The notes beneath the pieces are model-generated. The model made no database searches. It had not been told where the DNA came from and saw only the letters and a program-made list of their open reading frames with translations. From Druceiella hillmani (Eukaryota; Arthropoda; Insecta; Lepidoptera; Hepialidae): DNA of 64,000 nt. The position numbers and the translations under genes were made by a program. The stretch is from positions 4,293,501 through 4,357,500 of the forward strand of contig JAYKKI010000040.1 of the NCBI GenBank assembly GCA_039881145.1, written 5' to 3'. Below, in pieces: positions 11,250 to 23,815 of the stretch. The number at the start of each line of letters is the position of its first letter. Within the stretch, counting starts at the first letter, position 1.

Positions 11250-11800
11250 AACATACGTAATAAAAGTAAGTAACATGCATAAAAACGTATTGTTTTTTTA
11301 GTTTGTATTAATTTTTTTCTTCGAAGATCTTCTTTTATATAAGGAAAGATGTGAGCACTGAGAGCAGATCTGGAGAATGAGCTGTTTGGAGCCGGCTCGA
11401 CATGTGGTAGACAACACAACTTCTCCTTTATGAGAGGGTGCGGTTTCTTGGTAAAAGAGAATTCTTGCTCACAGTTTTCTTCGTCTTTTCTCCTTTATCA
11501 CCTGTGTTATTCTTTTATTTGCTTCGCAGCATATAAGCCAATTATAGTAAGTCCCCATCCTAAGAAAACCACCATGACTAGACCTTCTGCATCAAGCACC
11601 ATAACTTTCCAACCGACCCTGCTAACATGCGAGGACTTTTTCATATGCATTTCGCGGACAAGTATCCTTTAAACATTATCATTTGAGACCGCAATGACTA
11701 CAACTAAAAAATCAAATTATGATTCTTCCATTTGTCAACACTAAACCTTGGACTTTATTACATCATTCTCGGCGAAACCTTGGACTTTCTTACATTGTTC
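11250..11800 (-). pseudogene. mariner transposase relic with internal deletion
   Basis: On the minus strand, in shifting frames and in the correct order, I can read four transposase pieces. The first is a helix-turn-helix end, IAVSNDNV followed by RILVREMHMKKVLA (about 11,700-11,625). The second is GKVMVLDAEGLVMVVFL followed by a TYYNWL block (about 11,610-11,530). The third is IKEKRRRKL then FYQETAPSHKG, where the usual second catalytic DN has become ET. The last is SPDL and then HIFPYIKEDLRRKKL (about 11,370-11,310). The stretch that should carry the first catalytic Asp, between the HTH and GKVM, is missing. The last block lies at the upstream end of a 176-codon open frame (10,889-11,419), which is therefore at least partly transposon-derived. 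The element is long dead. Confidence 0.6.
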
Positions 11801-12306
<506 letters not shown>

Positions 12307-12639
12307 TACATATAAATACTCATAAATGCTTCCTAACTTAGAATACGATTATTTCTGAAACATCTGTGTTTTTTCGCATTCACTAGAAATATTTTACGTT
12401 TAGAATGATAAGAGGAATCGACCCTGCAAAAATACATATTTCGTAAAGAATGTATAATCTGTGCATGTATGTATGTATATGTAGCACGAAGTTATAACTC
12501 TATCTATTCATCTTAATATCACCACAGATTGCTACATTTATCATTTAGTCCCAAAAAGAAAAATAATAATATTTTTAATAAAAAAAATTAACTAAATACC
12601 TATAATCGGCCAATAATACTACACGGCGAAGGTAGAAAA

Positions 12640-12965
12640 AACCACCCAAATACCGACCGAAACACGATCCGCTCCGCAAACAGCCTGTACCTGACGCCGT
12701 GCAGATAATGAATCTTTACACGCACACAGAGGCGCGCACGGCACGTCGCGGCGGCCGCGCGCACCGTGCGGCGGCGGGGCGCGACTATTAATAGCCCTCG
12801 GACGTCTCGCGTGTTGACGTATCGATTCGGGGCCCCTACACCGCCTAGCCATCCCTCCCCGCTCACCTCTCCGGGCGGCAGCTCGACGGCGGATTCAAAT
12901 TAGACGGCGGCGCCCGCTGAGCCGCGCGGGTAAGCGCCGACGCCTGAGGAGGCCGGCATCCGATA
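12640..12965. promoter_or_regulatory. GC/CpG island C with a MEF2-type site
   Basis: A roughly 325-bp CpG-rich block. It contains CTATTAATAG at 12,785-12,794, a perfect match to the MEF2 consensus (YTA, four A/T, TAR). It also has ATCGAT at 12,820-12,825 and AATTAGA near 12,899. GC-rich runs flank each AT core. Overlapping open frames on the minus strand (12,600-12,866) are low-complexity and have no domain. A candidate developmental enhancer or promoter. Confidence 0.45.
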
Positions 12966-13249
12966 ATACACTCCTCCGTCTACCTAGCTACAGAACAGCG
13001 CACGTATCCACTTCGGCTGGTCGACCTGCAGTCGGCCAGCACGTTCCTATAAATATGAATATACGTCCCACTTCGCCAATAATTCAGTGCTGGGCCATAA
13101 ACTATACTGAAACAACGGTTTACATGGTGCCGAGCCTCCGGGACCTTGCGGTTTTCCATTGAGTCTTCGGCTATGGTGAGAGGGATACAAGTTTTTATCT
13201 GATGAATGAGAATCATACAGGTTCTAACAAATAACGTATCCATTATTCA

Positions 13250-13870
13250 TATATGTGATCCTGTACATCTAGCCGAGTGCATGTGATGCGGGTTTCTGTA
13301 AAAAAACTTAATTTTTCATCGTTGAAATCGCAATTGTAACAGCATTTTTTTTAAATTACCTTATAGCTCCTTAACATTTTCTACTCAGTTTGATGATTGA
13401 TGAACAGAATAATCTATATGAATAACAGACACGTGTTTGTTATATCTGTATTTACGTATACAGTTGTAACAAAGAAACGTGTCAATTATTCATCAAGCTA
13501 AAAGTATCTAAAGTCTGTTTCTGTCAAAAATACTAAAAGTTTTTGCGATTTTTTTTCAGAAATGAATGAAATTGACATATAGTTCCCAACATTTTCTACT
13601 TAGTTTGATGTATGAATAATGGGCACGCTTCTTGTTACAACTTTATATTTATACAAAGGTGTAACAAAAATACGCTAAGTTTGATGCGTACAATACTTGT
13701 ACATTATTCTGCGCATCAAACTTAGTATACTTGAAAAGTTTTTCAGTAAAAAAATTTAAATATTTTTTCCTTAAAATGGCAATTTTAACAGTGCTTTATG
13801 CTCCTTAACATTTTCTGCCCAGTTTCACACACATGACATTTTGATTGATCAGACACGTTTTGTTGGCGGC
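13250..13870. repeat. Three diverged copies of a hairpin-containing repeat
   Basis: The core CTCCTTAACATTTTCTACTC occurs near 13,367. Diverged versions occur near 13,583 and 13,800, so the period is about 217 bp. Copies 1 and 2 each carry an imperfect hairpin after the core, for example TCTGTAT / ATACAG with TTTGTTA / TAACAAA near 13,435-13,475. At 13,679-13,733 CTAAGTTTGATGCG pairs with CGCATCAAACTTAG. A fourth copy lies inverted at 29,629-29,755. This is probably a non-autonomous DNA element family that inserted into itself or was tandemly duplicated. Confidence 0.5.
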
Positions 13871-14838
13871 AAAATTGATTATGCAGTTGGTTATTTAATA
13901 CAAAATTATACGAAACGGTCATATTACACTGGAAAATTTGAAACTTAGAATTCTTAGTTAGTCCGTCTCCCCATGTTTACATCAGCAATATTAAAGAATA
14001 AAAGTGAGTAATTTAAGTTTTAGTCTAATTGGCATCAAGCTAGGGAGAAGAGATTTAGGAAGGAAAAAATGATTCAGTGAATGAAAAAATGATTCAGTAA
14101 ATCTAGCTCAAAATCGTTTGAAGACATTTTCCACACACCGCTACTTAGACTTAATCTAAGCGGAAATTTTATATTTTCCATTAAAAGTTTTGTACATGGA
14201 ACTCATGTTACAAAACTGTTCATTTATAATACTATTTCCAGTTAAAATCTATAATCTGAGAAAATATTTTAATTCTGATGAACATCCATCGAATTCAAAC
14301 AAATTTTATTATTGAGTTATTAGCTCCTTACATTTCTTCAAAATACACCAGATAAAGTATGACATAACTCGTCACAATTCAACATGTTCTAATAATAAGA
14401 AAATAACCCATGATCAACTGGTGGCAATACCCAAATTAATCAGCAGCCGAATGGAACCCCATTTCTATTATTCACCCCAACCCCATTTCAAGTGGCAATT
14501 TTTCCATCGGGCAGTTATGTTAACACCAACCCAACTATTATCAACGAATGTATAATTGCTCAATACAGATTATGGCTGGCAATGATTCCGAACCAAGACA
14601 GTAATTATAATTAAATAATGGATAAAATGAATCACTTATTCAAAACCAAGTGCTCTAAATTAAACGTGATTTTATACTTCAAATAAGCTTTAGTTTTATC
14701 AAAAAACTTCATTTTTTCTTCAAATAAGCTTTAGTTTTATCACGTGCATAAAGCGCTAATATCTATCGATTCCTTTCATTAAATCTAATACCAGAAATTC
14801 CAGATTATATGTCCAAATAGACACATATTTTTTTCAAG
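13871..14838. other. Non-coding stretch with short direct repeats
   Basis: Two short duplications stand out: TGAAAAAATGATTCAGT (near 14,066 and 14,086) and CTTCAAATAAGCTTTAGTTT (14,677 and 14,718, 41 bp apart). No gene was seen. Confidence 0.6.
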
Positions 14839-15017
14839 AAAATGTAAACAGCTTAGGTGAAATGCGTTGTAAACCAATTTAATAACTAAAGAAAGTAATT
14901 CCTGTAGTGATTTTTGTCATTTAAATATGTATTAAATGACAAAAATCACTACAGGAATTACTTTCTTTAGTTATTAAATTGGTTTACAACGCATTTCACC
15001 TACGCTGTTTACATTTT
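14839..15017. repeat. Near-perfect 179-bp palindrome
   Basis: The left arm (14,839-14,924) and right arm (14,932-15,017) are each 86 bp. They are inverted complements with a single mismatch (T at 14,853; the facing base is C at 15,003). The spacer is 7 bp. The arms begin AAAATGTAAACAGC. Such identity suggests recent origin. It could be a foldback MITE, or a hairpin left by repair of a double-strand break. No target duplication is obvious. Confidence 0.9.
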
Positions 15018-16905
15018 ATTAACTAACTAAATCGCTAAGTGTAGATATGGCATGCGCCTTTATACTTCGAAAATGTACAAACGATGTACAGACGACTTCA
15101 ATGCAACATTACCCTAAAGTTCAATAAGTGAGTCTCGTTCTTACGATCCTAACAATCTTAAATAAAGAAGATTGTTAAGTCGATATGTTCGATTTTTTGT
15201 TTGCATGATCCCCTTCTAATTCCCACCAAATCATTCATATATTGCACCATAAATCGGTAAATAAAGGAAGAACAGTAGACAAAAATTTATAAAAATAAAC
15301 TTCAATAATTATACTTCCAATTTTCTATTTATTTGGTTCTGAAATGTTATTCTCCAAGATAGTAATTTTTCTCAAAATCTAATCACGACAAAGGAATAAT
15401 TCTAGATTTCTACTGTTATTATTATTTTATTATACAGTAATATTAAACAAACTGAAAAATTATCGCAGTGTCTGAGTTTACGGATTGCTAATGTTATCTA
15501 ATTTCAATAATTAACCTTAGCAATCTGCAACATCAGATTGAAAACAATAAGTTAAAAGTCGTAATAAATCTCAAAAAGGCTATATTCTAAAAAAGACATA
15601 ATTGTAACCCATAGAGTGTTACTGGATGTACGTAGAAAAAATGATGTGCAATAAGACGTAGTAAACTTAAACCTGGATTTCGAAATGTATACTATGAAAA
15701 ACACTAATAAATTAGAAGAAATAGATATTAAAAAAAATACATTTCTGCTGCTTGAAGAAAATGTTTCGGAAAATTAAAAAAAAGCCATGCCTTTCGGCAC
15801 TATTCCTGCAAATCTATGGCAGGATAATTAAACTAAAATGGAACATTGTATGATAAATAAAACGATTCGTCTAAATTGTGTCGATAGTCGTGAAAATGTA
15901 CAACATCTCAAGTTGCATGTAAGAAACATTGTCTGATTCCGTATGTTACAAAGGTATCCGTATGTTACATTATAAACTATGTAGCCTTTATTATAATATC
16001 CAATTCCTCAATAGGTCTAGCTCCGTACAGCCTATATAATTGATATTCTGGATTCTGCATTTTACGACCTTTTTAAAGAAGCAAGTCGATCCACTTTAGT
16101 TTTTGTTTTCCTCGTAAAGAACTATTAAAAAAAACTTCAGTTTCTACGACCATTTCGAAAAATATATTTGTTGAGATTGCTTTTTCTTGATTATATTTAA
16201 GATATTTTTATGTCCACAAATTAAGAAAACACCTATATTTTTTTAATTCAAAATAAATATTCGTGAAACATAGAACCAAAAGAATATTGAAATGAAAGTC
16301 ATAATAATTCTGGAAAATTATGTTTACTAAAATATGTAACAGTTTTTCACACTGTTCATTTTTCTGATAATGCATATTCGTTGTAATTGGTTATTCGAAC
16401 TATTTTTATTTCATAAATCATAATTTAAGGAAAAAGCTGACGGCGAGTAAAAATATTATCAACACGTCTAAAAATTCACCAAAATTCTTTTGAACACTTC
16501 TAAAAAATTCACCAAATTTCAGTGAACATTTAAACGAGGACAGCTATATGATATGAAACGTCATGCTTGGTAATGTATTGCGGAAGAGCGTGTGAGACCG
16601 GAAGGGAACCATGTCCTTCAATCTGGAAGCTCATGATTCACTCATTTATCAACCAATTCCTATCATTTTTTATTACTGGTTTTTAATTAACTTACGTTAT
16701 TATGACATTTTAATAATAACAAAATATCAAAACGTATCAAATACCCAAGTACGTAATAATAGGAGTACGCGAAATTCTAATAAAACGTTTTCCGTTATTT
16801 AATCTCTGATTTAAATAAAACAATGATATCAACAAGACAATTAATATATCGGAATTCCCACAAGAAGCAAATTAATATTTACATATTGCAATCTCTGCAA
16901 ATTAA
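15018..16905. other. Non-coding stretch
   Basis: AT-rich, with no gene recognised. TCCGTATGTTACA is duplicated near 15,938 and 15,958. A 63-codon open frame at 16,611-16,802 has no recognisable content. Confidence 0.55.
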
Positions 16906-17311
16906 CCCTTAACTGGAATCGCTAAAATGGGTAACACAGTTGGTACCGGGAATGAAAAATGACCCCTATAAAGCGATGGTACATAATATTAGAAACAACT
17001 ATATATTTTTAATTTTCTGTTTTGTTTATAAAAAGACAATTCTTAATCTAAACATTAATCAATATTTATGGCAAACTTAAGTCATAAAACACTTTTTATT
17101 TTTAAATGAGCTTACCTCTTCTTATTTATATTTAATTTTGTAAGAGTCAACTTTACAGTCTGTCATTCTATTAAAACTTTACAAAAAAACAAAAAAACTT
17201 TAAGACATATTTCTTATATAATCTAATTAACCAAAAACAGGAATTTTTTTTGAGATCAACTAAACAAAAAAATGACAAAGTGAAACAAAGCCTCTTAAAA
17301 AATCTAAAAAC

Positions 17312-19202
17312 TCAATCTCTTAAAGTCTGACATTTGGTGCACGTAACTGTTTTGGCAGTATGGTCTTTACATATGAAAAGTAAGCATTTGCTACATTTTT
17401 TTTTGTACATTTTAAATCCTTTTTGCGATCGCATAAGTATCACCATCCTCTCTTACCAATGTTTATTTCATTTATATTTTGATCCCTTTCTAATTGTTCC
17501 TCTTGTCGTTCTTTCAAAACAATTTCTGTTCTTTTCTTCAGATCTGTCGAAGAATTTGTACTTTCATTTTGCCTAACCTGCACAAATCGTTTTAACCAAC
17601 TTAATTTCAATGTATTTTATATATTTATTCCTCTTTAGACATTTTTCTGAATTTGCAGCTTTCCACAAAACATAACCGTTTACCATCGAAATGTTCATGA
17701 CAGCCAAAAATATAACACATGGCCAACGTTGAGTTCTTCTAGCCACTGAATAATTAGCACATTTTTAGTTTAAGGCATCCACTCCTCCTTTTGTACTATT
17801 ATCAAAACATTATGAGCTCTGGCTTACCGCTACTTGGATGAGTAAATGTGTCATGGTGCATGATGGAAATCATAACAACGTTTTTATTTTTTTTTTGGAA
17901 CATACGATGCTAGCGCTTTATCAATGATAAATCTGAATAAAATAGAACCTTCAGGGCGTGTTTTACGTGGCACGAATTCAGGCGGGACCTTCTGTTTATT
18001 TTTGCACATAGTTTCTACATAAGTCAAACCATTTTCTTTCAGTTTGTCAACCAATTAAATTGATGAAAACCAGTTATCACCTGTAATGTTTCTATTAGTC
18101 CTCATTTCAGTTTCCGCTAATTTAAAAATAGTTTGTGTAGATGCAGAAAGACCATCTCGTCTATTCGGTTCAGTATTTCCGGTGTAAATAAATGCATTAT
18201 ACAAATAATGAGTTTTAGCGTCGCAAAAACACAACACCTTTATACCGTATCTAGCTGGTTTGGACTTCATGTATACTCGGAAATGAAATGGACATAACAT
18301 TTCATCTACAGTCAAATATTTCGAACAACTATAATATTTCTGACAACTGCCTATAAATTTGTTGAAAATTTCAGAAATAAGTGCAGCTCTGTCAGTCTCT
18401 TTTCTTACGGTCATCGTATCTATATCATCAAACCGTAAAGCCAATAAAAGAAGCAAAAACCTTTTTAAAGAGGTAGTGACCCTAAAAACGTCGCGACCTG
18501 TACCATCTGTAACCCAAAAACTTTCAACATCCTCATGTCCAGACTATAAGACTCCGGTAAGCAATGTAAGTCATAAAAATTCTCTCATTTCCAAGAAATT
18601 TACATGACCACTATACGCTCCCTGACTTTTGTGCTTTTCAGTAAATTCAGTAATTTTTTGGCCTGTGTCTCACTCAATGTCTATTAGGTCAACAGGAAAC
18701 AGTCATTGCAAGGATTCAATCTCGGACATATACATTTTATCACGCGCTTCTCCTTTGAGGCCCGAAAGATTTGTTATAATATTTTATATGTCTTACGCGG
18801 GTTAAGCTAGGCGGTTTTTTAGACCACTTAAATCTACTTTTACTTTATAAAATCCATAAGTTTGCCTAGTTTCTTCTTCTTCTTCACTGCTTGAACTCGA
18901 AGAGTCGGTATGGTATCTATCGAAGAGTCGGATCGGTATCTAAAACAAGTGTTTTCTTACTAAAATTGCTACTGTTAAAAATACGCTACTTTTAACAGTA
19001 GCATCGTATGTTCTGAAGGAAGTCCTTCATAACCTTCATAGCTATCTCGCGAATAGCTAACTATCTCCGCTTCTTCTCAATCGCTGATTTCTTCATTATC
19101 ACAGGCAGCTATTGTGGTTTCATGGATGGTTTCTGAATCAGGTTTGTAAACTCCGTCCTCCAATAGTTGTGCAATTTGGCTGTCACTTAAAAAACCGACC
19201 AT
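17312..19202 (-). pseudogene. piggyBac transposase pseudogene
   Basis: The likely start is the ATG at 19,202, giving MVGFLSDSQIAQLLEDG, a typical acidic piggyBac N-terminus. The best-preserved part (18,456-18,055) contains LTVDEM with the first catalytic Asp, then MKSKPARYGIKVL and RNITGDNWFSSI with the second catalytic Asp. After a stop at 18,055 a frame continues with IDKLKENGLTYVE and PEFVPRK. KGGVDA, the region of the third catalytic residue, is at about 17,774-17,791. The C-terminal cysteine-rich domain is readable near 17,400-17,320 as CTKKKCSKC, ICKDH and CTKCQ. Several stops, including one at an ancestral Trp codon near 19,080, and frameshifts disable it. The reconstructed span (about 630 codons) fits the family. 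Confidence 0.85.
18967..19003. repeat. Perfect 14-bp-stem hairpin inside the piggyBac element
   Basis: TGCTACTGTTAAAA (18,967-18,980) pairs exactly with TTTTAACAGTAGCA (18,990-19,003) over a 9-nt loop. It lies in the transposase N-terminal coding region and looks like a local inverted duplication acquired after decay. Confidence 0.8.
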
Positions 19203-19504
19203 TATGATTGTAATTCTCCTCGTAACTTTGCAGTCTTATATTCATAGTTCATCATTTATAAAACATTATAAAATGACTGTGCAATAATATAACTATTCTC
19301 GATGTCGAGGGTGATTTTTGACCCCAGAAATGTACGCACTTCAGTTTCCAGTAATCTTAGAGGGACGCACGTCCGTCACCCACCGCACCACGCGACGTAT
19401 TGAAATTACATAAACGCGTGGGAGTGTAGGTTTTTAGACTGCAAATTTATGAGGAGAAATATATCCCAATGGGGTGATTTATGACCCCCGATACCAGCTA
19501 AGGG

Positions 19505-21225
19505 TAAGTAACTCCCTTAAAATTCGTTGAAAGTGAAGAACGCGATTAGTACAAAAGAATTTAAAAAAATTACAAAGTTATTAATTAATATTTTGACTTC
19601 TTTTAGCTCACCGAGTTCAAATATGTATTTATTTCAATTTGTTTTCTCTTTCCGTGTGCTCCATGCAGCAAATATGCAACATTTATTTAGTTTTATAAAA
19701 AAATTATTACCTCCTACTATTTTACACATGTATTGATCGAAACCCAGTAGCTATGGCTTCAAATTTCCTTCTCAAAATGTTCGCTTTTTACGATGTACTT
19801 ACTTTACTCAAATTGACCCCTCATTTCCCTGAGAAGATTTTCCACATTAAATTCGCTGTGATGACAATTCCGTAGCATAAGACGCCACGCAGACGATTTA
19901 CAATAATAAGAGAAAAAAAGAATACTTAATACACTAAAGCACACGTCCTACTAAGTTGGCCCTACAAAAAATCGAAGTGACCCTATTCCGATCAGCTTTT
20001 CCCTAGGCTCCACCCGCGTGTAGAAATGACGATCGGGGAAGTTTTATAAAACATTCGTGTAGAGAGATTCTCGCCATTCCGAAGATTACGAGTTAAAACA
20101 CGTAGAATATGAAAGAGGACACACGCTAAGGGATATGGCGGATATTTAGTTCGCGGTGCGTTCGTCTTGACGGTGAAAAGCCGGCCACCAACCTCCTCCG
20201 ACAAAAGTCAGTAGTTGCCAACCTTCGACTCACCACCTACAAAAGTCAGTCGTCTGCTTTGCGAATAAATCCAGCCTATCTCAAGAATCGTAGTCGCACG
20301 CTTGTCGTTGTAAAACGGCTTACGTCGAGTTCGTTTGCCATTTGACATGAATGGCTTCAATGCGCACCGCCGTACTCAAAATATTTCAATGACGACATAT
20401 ATCAGTCGATGACTAATGTCAATAATTTTAGAAGGATATAGAATAACTTCGCTTGTTATTATAGGTTTCTAAGTTACTATTTTCTGTATGTTGTGATTAA
20501 AATTGTTGAAAGTAACAAAAAGGTGATAATAGAGTATCAATACTGCTTCAGTATCATAACTATTAAAATCGATCACATACATTTAATAAAATTAATTTGA
20601 GGTGGAATGGATGGGATAGCTGCATTTCCATGCTCGTCTATCAAAATAAGCATTTCGACTTTACGAGTATGTATGTATTTATCGCTCGTACAATACCACA
20701 ATTAACAAATGTTCATTCATTACCTCTCTCTAATTAAACATAAGCAAAAAAGAAAACAAATTTTTATTCTCTGATCAAGTTTCCACAGATGTGCTTTTAA
20801 AAATTTTCCAATTATTTGAAACTTAGAAATCAAATTACATTATACATCGAAACGAAACAAGTTTACTTCCGGTGAATATTTAAATTAAAAAGAAATTGTA
20901 TAACATTTATTTTAAATAAACTTTATTTGTTAAATCATAAAATACAATACATAGTTTGCATTTAAGTCGTAATATGAATGTATCAAAATAATTTCAAAAC
21001 TTGGAAACCAAACACCCCTTGCTTTAGAAGGACTTTTTTTAACAATAATACACACTGAAAAACAAACTACAAATGACGCCGGTGCTTTAAGCATCTTATA
21101 TTATAGCACTAAAAACCACTCATATGTGTAAGATTGACACTATCACTGCATATCTCATATCGTCCACTGATATGGACATGGTCAATGTCTTAATAGCTGC
21201 TGGAAGAAAGTCAACGACTTTTTAT
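19505..21225. other. Non-coding stretch with a GC-richer part at 19,960-20,340
   Basis: No gene was recognised. The 19,960-20,340 part is clearly less AT-rich than its surroundings and is described separately as a possible promoter. The rest is plain AT-rich sequence. Confidence 0.5.
20140..20340 (+). promoter_or_regulatory. Possible promoter or 5' exon region with duplicated initiator motif
   Basis: ACAAAAGTCAGT occurs twice (20,203 and 20,239). Each copy contains TCAGT, the core of the arthropod initiator. The flanking sequence is richer in GC and CpG than its surroundings. A weak TATTTAG lies upstream at about 20,143. This is suggestive only; no open frame follows. Confidence 0.2.
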
Positions 21226-21640
21226 CAAAACGATCTAATAAAATGACTGCCAATGTTCACCACAAGGTTATTGAAAAAACAATTTTACCAAAAAATTACC
21301 AATTAAGTGAATCAACAGATGTATCAACATTTAAACGAACTAATAAAATAACAGCCAATGTTCACCGCAAGGTTATTGAAAAAACAATTTTACCAAAAAT
21401 TTAACAATTAAGTGAATCAATAGATGTAACAACATTTAAACGAACTAATAAAATAACAGCCAATGTTCACCACAAGATTATTGAAAAAACAATTTTACCA
21501 AAAATTTAACAATTAAGTGAATCAATAGATGTATCAACATTTAAACGAACTAATCAAATAGCAGCCAATGCTCTCCACAAGGTTATTGAAAAAACAATTT
21601 TACCAATTAAGTGAATCAACAAATGTATCAATATTTATGG
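21226..21640. repeat. 105-bp tandem repeat, four units
   Basis: CAATGTTCAC and its variant CAATGCTCTC recur at 21,251, 21,356, 21,461 and 21,566, exactly 105 bp apart. The unit includes CAAGGTTATTGAAAAAACAA and AAGTGAATCAA. The last copy has a short deletion. No coding frame persists across units. Confidence 0.9.
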
Positions 21641-21985
21641 CTTACAATTATATCTATATATAAATGTACATTAAAAATAACGTCTATCTATCTGTTCGCT
21701 TATAATTAGAGTTCTACTAGATAGGTTTCGAGAGTATTTGTCTAGAAAAGTTTACGTATGAAATATTAGTGTAGAACTACAGGTTCTAGACATATGTTAA
21801 TTTTTGTAAGGAGTGTCTTTGGATGCCGATAGACACAAAGTGCTATGGATTGCACAACGACTACAGTAATATTGGAGAGCGGAAGGATTCATTTTGTCAG
21901 AGAGATTTGCAAATTCCATCGACTATCGGGAAGATGTAAAGCATCACAACTTTCACGCGAGTGAAACCCAGATAAAAACTAGCGA
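21641..21985 (+). mobile_element. Possible degraded Helitron-like element end
   Basis: The stretch ends TCACGCGAGTGAAACCC, a few bases, then AACTAGC (21,957-21,983). This resembles a CTAG end preceded by a short GC-bearing hairpin, a style I associate with Helitron-type repeats of Lepidoptera. The 5' part is AT-rich and uninformative. This is recognition by resemblance only. Confidence 0.25.
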
Positions 21986-23529
21986 TAAACAAGTAGAAAA
22001 AACATTTGATGCAAACTACCACAGAATACTTCGAAAAACTTATTTCCACTCGTTCTAAACAAATGACGACTTAGTTTAATTGTAACTAAATGGTTGAGCA
22101 GTTGAATATCGTAAAAAAGTCGAGACATCCGTTACAATTCAAGAAAATTTTAAAATATGGAAGAAAACAGGATATGAAAATAAAAAATACTATAGTATAT
22201 TTTAAATGGTCTTTTAATATGTGAATATAGAATTTTCTTCATCTCTTATCGGTATAGTTGTAAAAGAGTTGTCAAAGTATTGTCAAAGTATGATTGATTG
22301 TGTTGCATTACATGAGGTCAAAAACAAAAGTTTTAGTAGAAAAACTGTATTTTGCAACTGAGTATTCATGTCATGAATTCATGCAATTGGGTGTTTATCT
22401 GCAATTGGGTCGTCATATTTACTAAACAGTTTCAATCTGCAATCAGAAACTATGAACGATTGTTGATCGTAGGTTGCAACCATGCGATTTTGAGTCAGCT
22501 TTAATAAATGTCTAATAAAAATATTCTGTTTTTAATCATTTTGGAGCCAAATGAATATGTTTTGATTATAAAATTAAATTATTACTTCATCGATAGTATT
22601 AACAAAATAAAAATATATAATTGGTGACTTTAGAAAACAGATGGTGAGTACGGACAATTAAAAAAAAAGTAGCTGCACTAACGTAAGTACCAATAGTACA
22701 GAGTTCTAATCACGTATATTTAATCGGAATAAAATACTACAAAGATAGAAATACTGCAAGGGGAGAAACTTGACATTCCCGGGAAAAAAAGAGTTAATTG
22801 TGTCAATAGAAAGTACAAGGGTTCAAAGCGATAATATCACAAATGATTATTGTTGGTAATTATCAGGTAGGTAATAATTATCTTGATAAATATAAACGAA
22901 AATATTTAATTTGCCTCTCTTCTATTTTTAATAATAGTTTTTTAGTAATAGTCAGCAATATTAAGTGATTACGTGTAGCGGAACACATACCACTTAACGT
23001 TTATGGCAGAGGTTTCCCCGTGTCATGTTTCCTACTATCAAACTTTTAGCTATTCCTCATTTGTATGGGTTGTTTCCCAAGTTTTAAGACCTTCGAAAGT
23101 AACCATAGTATTTTACATCCAAATATCAAAGTATTCGTATATCGTAGACATTACTTAGCTTTATGTAGACCACAAATAGTATATTCAGATAATATAGGCC
23201 TAATATAAACATTTATAGACTGTAAATTATTTTACAAAGCAAAATCGTACGACAAATCTAAGTATTTTTTTAAAGTATTTTACGATATTTTACGAAATTG
23301 AATTGGATTTATCAAAATGGTATTTCGCTCATTTCCCATCAATAGATACCGGCAAATAAGCCTGTTATTGGGTGGAATAGGCTACATAGAAACTTCATAC
23401 TAGCGCAGAGTATATAATATACTACGTACAATAGTATATTATATAGTAGGGACTACGATAGATAACTTTTCGCAATTATTGTATCATTAAACAAATAATA
23501 TATGATATTACGAATATAACATAACAAAT
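21986..23529. other. Non-coding stretch with one hairpin
   Basis: At 23,411-23,445 TATATAATATACTA pairs with TAGTATATTATATA around a 7-nt centre. Nothing else was recognised. Confidence 0.55.
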
Positions 23530-23805
23530 TATTGAACATAATCGACAGCCTATCTCCAGGCACTATTGGACATAGGTCTCCCCCAATCCGTGTCATTGAA
23601 GATAATGCCCATAATCACCACGCTCGACAGGCAGCTTGCCGATCGAAATGCGTAGTTTCTCGCACCAGTGGCACTGTTGCCCTTCAGTGGCCTGTGGCAT
23701 TTTTACCTACGCGATTACGATATGTCTCACCCCCGCCAGACGAGCGGCCGCGCGGCCGTGAATAGAACTTGGAACCCCGTAGTGAGCCTCGTCATCAAAA
23801 AAAAC
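23530..23805 (+). mobile_element. Retroelement-derived fragment
   Basis: The block includes TTGGACATAGGTCTCCCCCA and CAGTGGCCTGTGGCAT. Phrases like CACTGCTGGACATAGGCCTCCCCC are common in dispersed non-LTR-derived repeats of Lepidoptera. The composition is GC-richer than the surroundings and includes a GCGGCCGCGCGGCCG stretch near 23,750. I cannot place it in a named family. It runs directly into the 19-bp minisatellite, which may have grown from its 3' end. Confidence 0.45.
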
Positions 23806-23815
23806 ATGGCGGCAC

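Larger units (their letters stand above)
16906..19504 (-). mobile_element. piggyBac-family transposon, full length but degraded
   Basis: The left end begins CCCTTAACTGGAATCG directly after TTAA (16,902-16,905). The reverse complement of the right end begins CCCTTAGCTGGTATCG, 14 of 16 matching. piggyBac elements insert at TTAA and have ends starting CCC. The right-hand target copy has decayed to TAAG. The length (about 2.6 kb) suits the family. The subterminal regions both hold TGACCCC-type strings. The element encloses a broken transposase on the minus strand. Confidence 0.85.

Noticed and set aside
12600..12866. 88- and 77-codon overlapping minus-strand frames over island C
   Set aside because: Two frames open in parallel in CpG-rich sequence; no family resemblance.
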